From positions 310,001 to 374,000 of the forward strand of contig NZ_JAUQTA010000001.1 in assembly GCF_030580915.1 (NCBI RefSeq): a stretch of 64,000 nt of DNA, given 5' to 3'. This stretch comes from Nocardioides jiangxiensis. GTDB lineage: Bacteria > Actinomycetota > Actinomycetes > Propionibacteriales > Nocardioidaceae. The notes under the pieces were generated by a model. It searched no databases, had not been told where the DNA came from, and worked only from the letters and a program-made list of their open reading frames with translations. The position numbers and the translations under genes are program-made. Of the stretch, positions 54,631 to 64,000 are shown one piece after another. Position 1 is the stretch's first letter; every line of letters begins with the position of its first letter.

Positions 54631-55974
54631 TCACAGGATGGGCAGCATCTGGTCACGCTCGTACTGCGTGACCTGCGCGCGCCAGTCCTCCCACTCCTGG
54701 CGCTTGTTGCGCAGGAAGAAGTCGTAGACGTGCTCGCCCAGCGTGTCCGCCAGGAGCTCGGAGGACTCCGCGATCTCGATCGCCTCGGCGAGGTTCTTCG
54801 GCAGCGGCTGGATGCCCAGGGCCTTGCGCTCGCGGTCGGACAGCGACCAGACGTCGTCCTCGGCCTCGCGCGGCAGCTCGTAGCCCTCCTCGATGCCCTT
54901 CAGGCCTGCCGCCAGGATCACCGCGAAGGCGAGGTACGGGTTGCACGCCGGGTCGATGGTGCGGAGCTCGATGCGGGTCGACTGGCCCTTGTTGGGCTTG
55001 TACATCGGCACCCGGACCATGGCGGAGCGGTTGTTGTGACCCCAGCAGATGTACGACGGCGCCTCGCCGCCGCTCACCAGGCGCTTGTAGGAGTTGACCC
55101 ACTGGTTGGTGACGCTGGTGATCTCCGCGGCGTGGTGCAGGATCCCGGCGATGAAGGCCCGCCCCGTCTGCGAGAGCTGGTACTCCGAGCCGGGCTCGTA
55201 GAAGGCGTTCTGGTCGCCGTCGAAGAGCGACACGTGCGTGTGCATGCCCGATCCCGGGTGCTCGCTGTACGGCTTCGGCATGAAGCTCGCCCAGACGCCC
55301 TGGCTCAGGGCCACCTCACGGATCACGGTGCGGAAGGTCATGATGTTGTCAGCGGTGCTCAGCGCGTCGGCGTAGCGCAGGTCGATCTCCTGCTGACCGG
55401 GACCGCCCTCGTGGTGCGAGAACTCCACGGAGATGCCCATCTGCTCGAGCATCGTGATCGCCTCGCGGCGGAAGTCGGCGCCGAAGGACTGCGCGGTGTG
55501 GTCGAAGTACCCGCTGCGGTCCACCGGCGTGGGGCGCTTGCCCTTCTGGTACTCGCCCTTGAAGAGGTAGAACTCGATCTCGGGGTGCGTGTAGAAGGTG
55601 TAGCCCTTCTCCGCGGCCCGGCTCAGCGTCCGCTTCAGCACGTGCCGCGGGTCGGCGTACGACGGCGAGCCGTCGGGCATCTGGATGTCGCAGAACATCC
55701 GGGCCGTCGCGCGACCGTCGTCGTGGCCACGCCAGGGCAGGATCTGGAAGGTCGACGGGTCCGGGACGGCGAGCATGTCGGACTCGTGCACGCGGGCGAA
55801 GCCCTCGATGGCCGAGCCGTCGAACCCGATGCCCTCCTCGAAGGCTCCCTCGAGCTCGGCCGGTGCCACCGCGACGGACTTCAGCGAGCCCAGCACGTCG
55901 GTGAACCAGAGGCGCACGAACCGGACGTCGCGCTCTTCGAGAGCGCGGAGAACGAAGTCTTCCTGCTTGCCCAT
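54631..55974 (-). CDS. glnA2: Glutamine synthetase, GlnA2 type
   Basis: 447 aa, class I fold. ATP/glutamate-site motifs GFDGSAIEGFARVHESDM (about 50-67), HPEIEFYLF, GGPGQQEIDLRYA and HTHVSL, and KPNKGQSTRIELRTIDPACN (flap and Arg region, split here as NKGQSTRIELR and DPACNPYLAF). The adenylylation-site Tyr of GlnA1 (NLYDLP) is replaced: the aligned segment reads EDDVWSLSD, with Trp376 at that position. So it is probably not adenylylated by the adjacent GlnE. GlnA2 proteins in actinobacteria have roles in glutamine synthesis or gamma-glutamyl metabolism. Confidence 0.94.
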   Translation of the reverse strand: MGKQEDFVLRALEERDVRFVRLWFTDVLGSLKSVAVAPAELEGAFEEGIGFDGSAIEGFARVHESDMLAVPDPSTFQILPWRGHDDGRATARMFCDIQMPDGSPSYADPRHVLKRTLSRAAEKGYTFYTHPEIEFYLFKGEYQKGKRPTPVDRSGYFDHTAQSFGADFRREAITMLEQMGISVEFSHHEGGPGQQEIDLRYADALSTADNIMTFRTVIREVALSQGVWASFMPKPYSEHPGSGMHTHVSLFDGDQNAFYEPGSEYQLSQTGRAFIAGILHHAAEITSVTNQWVNSYKRLVSGGEAPSYICWGHNNRSAMVRVPMYKPNKGQSTRIELRTIDPACNPYLAFAVILAAGLKGIEEGYELPREAEDDVWSLSDRERKALGIQPLPKNLAEAIEIAESSELLADTLGEHVYDFFLRNKRQEWEDWRAQVTQYERDQMLPIL

Positions 55975-56138
55975 GACGGGAAGCGTAGTGCCTGCCGCCC
56001 CTGCCCCGGCGGAGGGACGCCGGCCGCGGTGCCGAATCCTGTCCTGACCTGCGGAAATGCTTGTCGCCGGAGTCCGGCGGGTCTACCGTCGAAATGAACC
56101 TTCCCAAGACCTGGGGAGCTCTCGAAAGGAACACGGCC

Positions 56139-56597
56139 ATGGCACTCACCCACGCCATGCACGACATGGTCGCCGACATGCGCGACGAGATGCACGACCT
56201 CACCAAGATCACGAGCGTGGACGCCTCGCGCCAGGCCTACCTGGCGATGTGGGCCTCGTTCACCGTCCTGCCGCTGCTCTACGGTCTCGACAAGTTCGCG
56301 GGCTTCATGAACGTCACGTGGGGTGACTTCATGGCCTCCTGGATGCACGACGCACTCCCCGGCACGGGTGACACCGAGCTGTACACGCTGGGCGTCGTCG
56401 AGATCGTCCTCGCAGCCCTCGTGCTGGTCGCACCGCGGATCGGTGGTGACCTCGTCGGGCTCTACTTCGTGCTCTTCGCGGTCAACTTCTTCGCGATGGA
56501 CGGCATGGCGCTCTTCGCATTCGGCTCGCTCGCCCTGGCCTTCTGCGCCGTGGCGATGGCCCGCATGTCGACGCACTACCACCACCACGACGGCTGA
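56139..56597 (+). CDS. Small integral membrane protein, unknown family
   Basis: 152 aa from ATG at 56139 (GAAAGGAA about 9 nt before). A charged N-terminal amphipathic segment with many Met/His/Asp (MALTHAMHDMVADMRDEMHD) precedes four predicted membrane helices (about 30-45, 80-100, 105-123, 126-142) and a His-rich tail STHYHHHDG. The Met/His-rich ends could bind metal but no family is recognised. It converges on nadE with a 9-bp-stem terminator between. It stands as a single gene. Confidence 0.7.
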   Translation: MALTHAMHDMVADMRDEMHDLTKITSVDASRQAYLAMWASFTVLPLLYGLDKFAGFMNVTWGDFMASWMHDALPGTGDTELYTLGVVEIVLAALVLVAPRIGGDLVGLYFVLFAVNFFAMDGMALFAFGSLALAFCAVAMARMSTHYHHHDG

Positions 56598-56637
56598 GCC
56601 TCGGGCTCGCCGCCTCTTTCTGTAGCGAACCTGCCGT

Positions 56638-56667
56638 CGGTCCGGATCCTGCCCCGCCTCCGGACCG
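56638..56667. terminator. Bidirectional terminator between the membrane protein and nadE
   Basis: Perfect 9-bp stem CGGTCCGGA / TCCGGACCG with a 12-nt loop, lying between two convergent genes, about 40 nt from either stop. Confidence 0.7.
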
Positions 56668-56703
56668 GCGGCTCGCCTCGTCCGACGCCGGACGACACAC
56701 CGC

Positions 56704-58773
<2,070 letters not shown>

Positions 58774-58807
58774 GTCGCGAGTCTAGGGACCGCGGTGGAC
58801 AGCCTGC

Positions 58808-59968
58808 TCAGTCGTTCGCGGTGAGCCGCCCGAAGATGCCGTCGGCCTCCGGGCCGGGGCCGGCCGCGAAGTAGAGCGCGTCCTTCTCGCCCAGCGACTC
58901 GCCGTTGCCGAAGGTGAGGCCCCACAGGCCGTCGATCTCCACCCGGTTGCCGTCGGGGCGCCGGAGGAAGTCCACGGCCTTGTGGGTCTTCGCGTCGAGC
59001 ACCGCGATCGTGCCGTCGCCGAAGTTCCCGACCAGGAGGTCGCCGGAGTACTCGCCGAAGCCCTTCTCCGGAGCCTTGGCGATGCCCCACGGAGCATTGA
59101 GGTAGCGGCCGCCGTCCCACGCCCGCACGAGCTCGCCCTGGGGCGTGAACTCGGCGACGCGGCCCTCGCCGGGGCCCGCCTCCTCCTCGCCCGGCTCGTC
59201 CCACTCGGCGTACGTCACGAAGACGGAGTCGCCGATGGTCTGCACGTTGAAGGGCTGGTACTCCGTGCCGAACGGGTTGGCGAACCCGCCGTCGCGCACC
59301 GGCTTGAACGTGTCGTCGAGGACGACGACGCCCGGGTGCTTGCCGAAGTCCGCGAGGTAGAGCCGGTCGTTCACCGGCGAGATCGCCATGCCGAGGTACG
59401 ACGCACCCTGCTGCGAGCGGTCGAACTTCACCAGCGACTCCGTCGGCTGGGTCTTGGTGCCGTCGCCGTTGTCGCGCTCGGTCCAGGCGGCGACCTTGCC
59501 GGTGTCGGTGGCGAAGAAGAACTTCGCAGGTCCGGTGTAGGAGTCGCCCTTCGCGACGTCCTGGGTGATCACGAAGCCCGTGCCGTGGTCGTTGTAGACC
59601 GTGCCCGTCGGCGTTCCGGCGTCCGCGCCGATGCCGGGCACCGTGACCTCCTTCAGCCCGTCCTGGTGGAGCTTCTCGCCGTTGACGTCGCCGACGTACT
59701 CGAAGGACGTGCCGGAGCCGTTGGCGGTGATCCAGAAGTGGCCACCCGCACCCGCCGGACGCATCGAGATGCCCCACGCGTTCTTCAGCTCGGGCTCGAC
59801 GACCTGCGGCTTGTAGGCCGCCCAGTTGGCGACGAGGTTGGTCTGCACGTAGCCGCCGTGCTCGTCGGTCGCCGAGGGCGCGGCGTCGTCGCTGCCACAT
59901 GCGGCGAGGGCGAACGGCGCCAGGGCGGACGTCGCGAGGGCGGCGATGGCGGAACGGGAGAGGGTCAT
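58808..59968 (-). CDS. Beta-propeller lipoprotein (TIGR03118 type)
   Basis: 386 aa, GGAAGG before ATG. Signal sequence with lipobox ALAAC (Cys near residue 23, then GSDDAAPSATDEHGG). The body, beginning YVQTNLVANWAAYKP and with NAWGISMRPAGAGGHFWITA, STSFEYVG-like strands, LNAPWGIAKAPEKGFGEY and LLVGNFGDGTIAV, matches TIGR03118, a family of extracytoplasmic beta-propeller proteins of unknown role. It follows a membrane protein gene by 57 nt and both lie behind three DtxR/IdeR-like iron boxes, suggesting a metal-related function. No catalytic residues recognised. Confidence 0.84.
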   Translation of the reverse strand: MTLSRSAIAALATSALAPFALAACGSDDAAPSATDEHGGYVQTNLVANWAAYKPQVVEPELKNAWGISMRPAGAGGHFWITANGSGTSFEYVGDVNGEKLHQDGLKEVTVPGIGADAGTPTGTVYNDHGTGFVITQDVAKGDSYTGPAKFFFATDTGKVAAWTERDNGDGTKTQPTESLVKFDRSQQGASYLGMAISPVNDRLYLADFGKHPGVVVLDDTFKPVRDGGFANPFGTEYQPFNVQTIGDSVFVTYAEWDEPGEEEAGPGEGRVAEFTPQGELVRAWDGGRYLNAPWGIAKAPEKGFGEYSGDLLVGNFGDGTIAVLDAKTHKAVDFLRRPDGNRVEIDGLWGLTFGNGESLGEKDALYFAAGPGPEADGIFGRLTAND

Positions 59969-60025
59969 GCGGGTGCCTTCCGAGGAGGTGGTGTGCGCGG
60001 CTCGGCCGCGCCTGGGTTCACGCAG

Positions 60026-60574
60026 TCAGTGCGCGTTGATGAAGCCGACGACGGTGGCCGTCCACCAGGCCGCCTGCGAGACGGTGGCGCAGGCCATGCC
60101 CGCCACGAGGACGCGGCGCGTCGAGGAGACCTCGAGGTGCCAGTGGAGCCAGGTCGCGACCAGGCCGTTCAGACCGATCACGAGCACGGAGCCGAGCTTG
60201 ACCTGTGTCGCGAGCCGGGTCAGGTCCGGCTCGAGCACGAGGCCGCTCGCGACCAGACCGGTGTAGCCGACCCAGATCGCTGCCTGGACGTGGCCGGCGG
60301 TGGCCACCACGTCGCGGAGCTGACGTCGCCCGACCATCCACTGGAGGGCGACGGAGTCGACCGAGAGCACGGCCCCGAACCCGAGCACCAGGAACGCGAG
60401 GTGCGCGAAGAGCGCGACGTGGTGCACCCACGGCTCGAGGTGCGCCCGGCTGCACACGACGAGGAGCGCGGGGCAGGCCAGGACCATCAGCAACGCGAGG
60501 CCGGCCAGCACGGTCCAGCGCGGGACCGTGATGGTGAGCGGCTCGTGCAGCGCCTCGGGCGCAGGGTGGGTCAT
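60026..60574 (-). CDS. Four-helix membrane protein behind iron boxes (CopD/b561-like, tentative)
   Basis: 182 aa from ATG at 60574; an ATG at 60607 lies only 5 nt from the metal-box cluster and has no ribosome site. Helices at about 18-38, 48-68, 80-110 and 120-178 hold several His residues (VHHVALFAHLAFLVLGFG, TAGHVQAAIWVGYTG, ATWLHWHLEV), an arrangement like CopD-type or cytochrome b561-like di-heme or metal-handling membrane proteins, but I do not recognise a family with certainty. It is the first gene of a two-gene unit with the TIGR03118 lipoprotein and should be expressed under metal limitation. Confidence 0.65.
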   Translation of the reverse strand: MTHPAPEALHEPLTITVPRWTVLAGLALLMVLACPALLVVCSRAHLEPWVHHVALFAHLAFLVLGFGAVLSVDSVALQWMVGRRQLRDVVATAGHVQAAIWVGYTGLVASGLVLEPDLTRLATQVKLGSVLVIGLNGLVATWLHWHLEVSSTRRVLVAGMACATVSQAAWWTATVVGFINAH

Positions 60575-60611
60575 GGTCGCGATCGGTCCTCGGAACGTGC
60601 CGTGCATTGAC

Positions 60612-60664
60612 TTAGGGGTGCCTAAGTAAGGTGTGCCTGACCGTAGAGGTTAGGTATGCCTTCC
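60612..60664. promoter_or_regulatory. Three tandem DtxR/IdeR-like boxes
   Basis: TTAGGGGTGCCTAAG (60612-60626), TAAGGTGTGCCTGACC (60627-60642) and TTAGGTATGCCTTCC (60650-60664). All fit T(T/A)AGGnnTGCCT, the half of the actinobacterial DtxR/IdeR/DmdR iron box TTAGGTTAGCCTAACCTAA (as I remember it). Box 1 is itself a 7-bp-arm palindrome, ACTTAGG-GGTG-CCTAAGT. They lie upstream of the membrane protein / lipoprotein pair and also face the DUF1023 gene at 60786. Confidence 0.72.
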
Positions 60665-60785
60665 TGCAAGATCTCCGGGCGTTCTGGACACATGACGAGC
60701 GTCACGGCGCGAACCGTCGCCGCAGCCCTCCACAGCCCGCACCGCAGCCGTTGCGACACCCGGCCGGCACCGTCAGCGTGAGGCC

Positions 60786-62246
60786 GTGACCGGACTGCCG
60801 ATGCCGCCCTTGCTGCCACCCCCTCCCGCGGGCGCGGCGACGGCGGCCGCCGCCGCGAGGGCCTGGATCGAGACGGCCGCAGCAGCCCACGGGCTCGCCG
60901 ACGACGTGCGCGGCAGCGTCGCCCGCGCGCCCGACTGGGGCGGCGCGGCGGCCGTCGCTGCCCGGGCCCGCGCCGCGCGCGAGTCCGACACCCTCACGAG
61001 CCACGCAGCTCGCGGGCTCGCGCAGGCCACGGCGGTGGCGCGCTGGGCGGCCGTCGTCACCGCGCTCAGCCACGCCTGGGCCGCCCTTGCGGCCCGTCGG
61101 ACCTCCTTCAGCGAACGCCGCGACCGACTGGAGCCGGTCCCCGACTCCGATCCCTCCGCTCCCGCGCTGCGGCAGGGGATCGAGGCCGACCACACGGCGC
61201 TGTCCGGCGCGATCCGTCGCTGGGCCTCCGCCTGCGAGCGTGCCGACCAGCAGCTCGCCGACGACCTGCGCCAACCTGCGGCCCCCTCCGCCCTGCAGGC
61301 CCTCGACGCCGCCTGGCGCAGCCTCCTGGCCCTCGACACGTCGGCAGCCGGGCGGTCGACCCGCGAGGCGCTCGCCGGTGGCGACGGCCCGACGTACCTC
61401 CTCGACTACGAGCCGGAGCGCTTCCACGGCGACGGCGCGGTCGTGATCTCCTTCGGCGACCCCACCACCGCAGACGAGGTCGCCGTCGTCGTGCCCGGCA
61501 TCACCAACGACGCCAGCACGATGGCGGACGTCGGGGCCCTCGCTCTCGCCGTCGGCCAGAGCGCCGAGCGCGCACGGCCAGCGACGACGACCGCCGCCAT
61601 CGCCTGGCTGGGCTACGACGCCCCGAGCGGCGGGCTCGACGGTCGGCTCGACCCGCGCCACCTGGACGACCTCGCGCGGACACTCACGCCGTCCGCGGCG
61701 GACGCCGGAGCGGGCGAGCTGGCCCTCTTCGTCGACCGGCTCGGGGCCGAGACCTCGGCGGAGATCACCGTCGTGGGCCACAGCTACGGCTCCACGACGG
61801 CCGCGATCGCCGCCCGGCGCGGCATGGACGCCGACCGCCTGGTGCTGCTCGGCAGCCCGGGGGCCGGGCCCGGGGCGATGGCGGCGACCGACCTGCACCT
61901 GCCGGTCTGGGTCGCCTCCGACGACCTGGACCCGGTCACGTGGGTCGGCTCCGCAGACCGCCTCGGAGGCCCCGGCGCACTGGGGGCCGATCCTGCCCAG
62001 GAGGGGTTCGGGGCCACACGGCTCCCGACCGGCCTCACGGCGGCGCCCCACCTCGACCAGGCTCTTCGCCTCGTCGACATCCATCTCGGCTACCTCCGCC
62101 CCGACAGCCCGACCGCAGCCGCCGTGGGCACCGTCGTCACCGGGCAGGCGCCGCCCACGGTCCCCGGGCGCACCAGGGGCGGCACGGAGCTGGCCGCCCG
62201 GTGGCTGGCCGGCCAGGTGGCCTATGAGCTGACCAGCTGGCGATGA
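60786..62246 (+). CDS. DUF1023-type alpha/beta hydrolase
   Basis: 486 aa, GTG start. N-terminal half (about 1-200) is Ala-rich and helical, resembling the secretion-type helical regions seen before DUF1023 domains; the C-terminal half has the hydrolase core with VVVPGITNDASTMADVGALA (about 234-253), nucleophile elbow GHSYGSTT (about 330-337), and SDDLDPVTWVG and the late His in TAAPHLDQALRLVDIH as likely acid and base. Actinobacterial DUF1023 proteins are of unknown substrate. It begins 122 nt from the third iron box. Confidence 0.83.
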   Translation: MTGLPMPPLLPPPPAGAATAAAAARAWIETAAAAHGLADDVRGSVARAPDWGGAAAVAARARAARESDTLTSHAARGLAQATAVARWAAVVTALSHAWAALAARRTSFSERRDRLEPVPDSDPSAPALRQGIEADHTALSGAIRRWASACERADQQLADDLRQPAAPSALQALDAAWRSLLALDTSAAGRSTREALAGGDGPTYLLDYEPERFHGDGAVVISFGDPTTADEVAVVVPGITNDASTMADVGALALAVGQSAERARPATTTAAIAWLGYDAPSGGLDGRLDPRHLDDLARTLTPSAADAGAGELALFVDRLGAETSAEITVVGHSYGSTTAAIAARRGMDADRLVLLGSPGAGPGAMAATDLHLPVWVASDDLDPVTWVGSADRLGGPGALGADPAQEGFGATRLPTGLTAAPHLDQALRLVDIHLGYLRPDSPTAAAVGTVVTGQAPPTVPGRTRGGTELAARWLAGQVAYELTSWR

Positions 62247-62358
62247 GGTTCGCGACGTGACCGACGAGACATGCCCGCGGCGGCCACCTCAGGACTAGCC
62301 TTGCCGATGCGTCCGGGGACTCCGACAGGGAGCCTCGAGTCCACCCAAGGAGATCGCG

Positions 62359-63237
62359 ATGAGCGAGCAGCAGTCGACCCCGTCCCCCTCAGCCGAGGTT
62401 GCCGCGCCGTACGGCTCCGGCAGTGCCCCGGCGAGCGCCGCGATCAAGCGGATCCGCACGCACCACCTCGCGGAGATGAAGGCCCGTGGCGAGAAGGTGA
62501 CGATGCTGACGGCGTACGACATGTACACCGCCGAGATCTTCGACGAGGCCGGCATCGAGCTGCTGCTCGTCGGCGACTCCGCCTCCAACAACGTCCTCGG
62601 CAACGAGACCTCGCTCCCGATCACCGTCGACGAGCTGCTCCCCCTCACGCGCGCCGTCGCCAGGACCGCCAAGCGCGCGATGGTCGTCGGCGACCTGCCC
62701 TTCGGCAGCTACCAGGCCTCCCCCGAGCAGGCCTACCTGACCGCGGTCCGCTTCATGAAGGAGGGCGGCGCCCACTGCGTGAAGCTCGAGGGCGGCGCGG
62801 AGATGGCGCCCGTCATCAGCAAGCTGGTCCAGGGGGGCGTGCCGGTCATCGCCCACATCGGCTTCACCCCGCAGAGCGAGCACACCCTCGGCGGCTACCG
62901 GATCCAGGGACGCGGCGCGGGTGCCGAGAAGCTGCTCGCCGACGCGCACGCCGTCCAGGAGGCCGGCGCCTTCGCGGTGGTCATGGAGATGGTGCCGGCC
63001 GACGTCGCGGAGCAGGTCTCCAAGGAGCTCGACATCCTCACCATCGGCATCGGCGCCGGCGCCGGGTGCGACGGACAGGTGCTCGTGTGGACCGACGCAT
63101 TCGGCATCCGCTCCGGTCGCATGCCGAAGTTCGTCAAGCAGTACGCCGACGTCCGGTCGGTGCTGCTCGACGGCGCGAAGGCGTACGCCGCCGACGTCAA
63201 GGCCGGCACGTTCCCCGACGCCGAGCACTCCTTCTGA
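62359..63237 (+). CDS. panB: 3-methyl-2-oxobutanoate hydroxymethyltransferase
   Basis: 292 aa, AAGGAG 6 nt before ATG. Ketopantoate hydroxymethyltransferase motifs: [20 protein letters not shown] with [10 protein letters not shown] (Mg-binding Asp), [22 protein letters not shown] (Lys/Glu/Glu set), [15 protein letters not shown] and [15 protein letters not shown]. It adds a hydroxymethyl group from methylene-THF to 2-oxoisovalerate, the first committed step to pantothenate and CoA. The first about 30 residues, Ser/Pro/Ala-rich, are an extension typical of actinobacterial PanB. Confidence 0.97.
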   Translation: MSEQQSTPSPSAEVAAPYGSGSAPASAAIKRIRTHHLAEMKARGEKVTMLTAYDMYTAEIFDEAGIELLLVGDSASNNVLGNETSLPITVDELLPLTRAVARTAKRAMVVGDLPFGSYQASPEQAYLTAVRFMKEGGAHCVKLEGGAEMAPVISKLVQGGVPVIAHIGFTPQSEHTLGGYRIQGRGAGAEKLLADAHAVQEAGAFAVVMEMVPADVAEQVSKELDILTIGIGAGAGCDGQVLVWTDAFGIRSGRMPKFVKQYADVRSVLLDGAKAYAADVKAGTFPDAEHSF

Positions 63238-63243
63238 CCTGCC

Positions 63244-63328
63244 CCTGACGCCGAGACGGGGCCCGTGCCGAGACAGGCGCGGCACACGCCCCGTCTCGGC
63301 GCGGCACACGCCCCGTCTCGGGGTCAGG
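63244..63328. terminator. Bidirectional terminator with duplicated right arm
   Basis: Left arm CCTGACGCCGAGACGGGG (63244-63261) can pair with CCCCGTCTCGGC (63289-63300, 12 bp perfect) or with the 18-nt arm ending GGGGTCAGG (63311-63328, one mismatch). The two right arms arise from a 22-nt tandem repeat (GGCGCGGCACACG... at 63276 and 63298). The last arm covers the stop codon of the minus-strand gene. Confidence 0.8.
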
Positions 63329-64000
63329 AGAGAAGCAGGAGCGAGGTCAGCGGCACCAGCCAGCTGACGAAGCTGCCGACCAGGAAGTACTCCGTCAGCT
63401 GGTGGATGCGCTCCTGCTCACCCTTGGACTGCAGCTCGGGGAAGCGCAGCAGGCCCTTGGCCGCGATCACGATGCCGGCGGCGGTGAGCTCACCGGCGAG
63501 GCCCAGGCCGAGGATGACGAGGCGCTCCATCGGACCGAGGAGCCGACCGCCCTTGAGGCGCGTCTCGGGATCGCCGGCCGTGCCGTGCTGTGCGGGCAGG
63601 ACGGTGCCGGTGGCGGTCAGGACGAGCCGGACGACCACGTTGCCGGTCGAGAGCTGCACGAGGGCGAGGGCCGCGACGAGCAGCACCCGCTCGGGTGCGG
63701 CGTCGTGCAGCAGCGGCCACGGCACCGTGTCGAGCCAGCGCCCCAGCGGCCCGCCGGCGCCCGGAGCCGCTGCGAGGGGCGACAGCACGACGGCACCCGC
63801 GACGGCTCCCCCGAGCACGGCCAGCGGCACCCAAGGCCGCCCGCCGCGTGCGAAGCCGCGGCTGACCGACGTACCCCAGGCCACGGTGGCCAGGACGACG
63901 AGCACCAGAGCGGCGATGTCACGGGCGGACGTCAGGCCGGCGACGAGGGCGAGCACCACGGCGGCGAAGGCCCCGACGCACTGCGGCACCACGTGGCGCT
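63324..64000 (-). CDS. Membrane protein with DUF3307-like C-terminus (5' end outside window)
   Basis: At least 222 aa; the frame stays open to the right edge, so the start is not seen. Five or more membrane helices (for instance FAAVVLALVAGL, AALVLVVLATVAWG, PLAVLGGAVAGAVVL, LVAALALVQLSTGNVVVRLVL). The C-terminal phrase PMERLVILGLGLAGELTAAG with IVIAAKGLLRFPEL and EYFLVGSFVSWLVP is like the end of DUF3307 membrane proteins. No function known. Convergent with panB, sharing a bidirectional terminator. Confidence 0.72.
   Translation of the reverse strand, partial: RHVVPQCVGAFAAVVLALVAGLTSARDIAALVLVVLATVAWGTSVSRGFARGGRPWVPLAVLGGAVAGAVVLSPLAAAPGAGGPLGRWLDTVPWPLLHDAAPERVLLVAALALVQLSTGNVVVRLVLTATGTVLPAQHGTAGDPETRLKGGRLLGPMERLVILGLGLAGELTAAGIVIAAKGLLRFPELQSKGEQERIHQLTEYFLVGSFVSWLVPLTSLLLLS

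Noticed and set aside
51994..56097. A 1367-codon plus-strand open frame opposite glnE and glnA2
   Set aside because: Complete antisense of two well-supported genes; composition is typical of a GC-rich shadow frame.

Overview
The window is about 70% GC, dense with GTG starts, 4-nt stop/start overlaps and leaderless-looking promoters. Gene content (glnE-glnA2 pair, HelR, DosR/DevS-like two-component system, paired ChoD-like oxidases, many FadE/FadD genes, IcmF, Mqo) points to an actinobacterium, most likely Nocardioides or a close relative; this is inferred from gene families because no rRNA or other strong taxonomic marker is present. I see no tRNA, rRNA, CRISPR array, transposon or prophage, and no gap over 300 nt without a gene. 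The window reads as stable chromosome with a large lipid-catabolism block.

Layout. 1-3740: end of an acyl-CoA dehydrogenase, a coupled lipoprotein / NRAMP-like transporter / PRC-barrel operon, a spermidine-synthase-like methyltransferase and a VOC protein. 3745-5980: HelR, an RNA polymerase-recycling ATPase, with a rifamycin-associated-element-like inverted repeat at its promoter. 6045-10603: a compact redox/hypoxia island (SHOCT membrane protein, two PPOX-family proteins, DevS-like GAF kinase, DevR-like regulator, tandem Usp). 10614-16517: acyl-CoA dehydrogenase, MpaB-type (DUF2236) protein, divergent TetR with a palindromic operator, ChoD-like GMC oxidase, DUF4334 protein. 16626-22454: fused indolepyruvate:ferredoxin oxidoreductase coupled to an amino-acid dehydrogenase, Dabb protein, FetB-like permease. 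22482-26758: DUF2231/Rieske pair divergent from an OmpR-type two-component system, acyltransferase, DoxX-like protein.

26821-43042 is the main lipid block: FadD, alpha/beta hydrolase, Baeyer-Villiger-type monooxygenase, acyl-CoA dehydrogenase, TetR, and a seven-gene operon (SCP-x-type thiolase, SRPBCC, double-hotdog MaoC hydratase, SDR, two-domain acyl-CoA dehydrogenase, second ChoD-like oxidase, hydrolase), then another FadE. Five copies of a GGACA-N3-TGTCC palindrome lie at the four promoters of this block, several of them between the -35 and -10 elements. Together with the TetR gene in the middle, this suggests one coherent regulon that activates a substrate (FadD), inserts oxygen (monooxygenase, oxidase) and runs a complete beta-oxidation cycle.

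43202-64000 is mixed: mqo, an alkyltransferase-like protein, MarR and IcmF with a 32-bp near-continuous palindrome in front of it; a three-gene WXG100-type secreted-protein cluster; glnE-glnA2; nadE; a beta-propeller lipoprotein and membrane protein behind three tandem DtxR/IdeR-like boxes; a DUF1023 hydrolase; panB; and a truncated membrane protein at the right edge.
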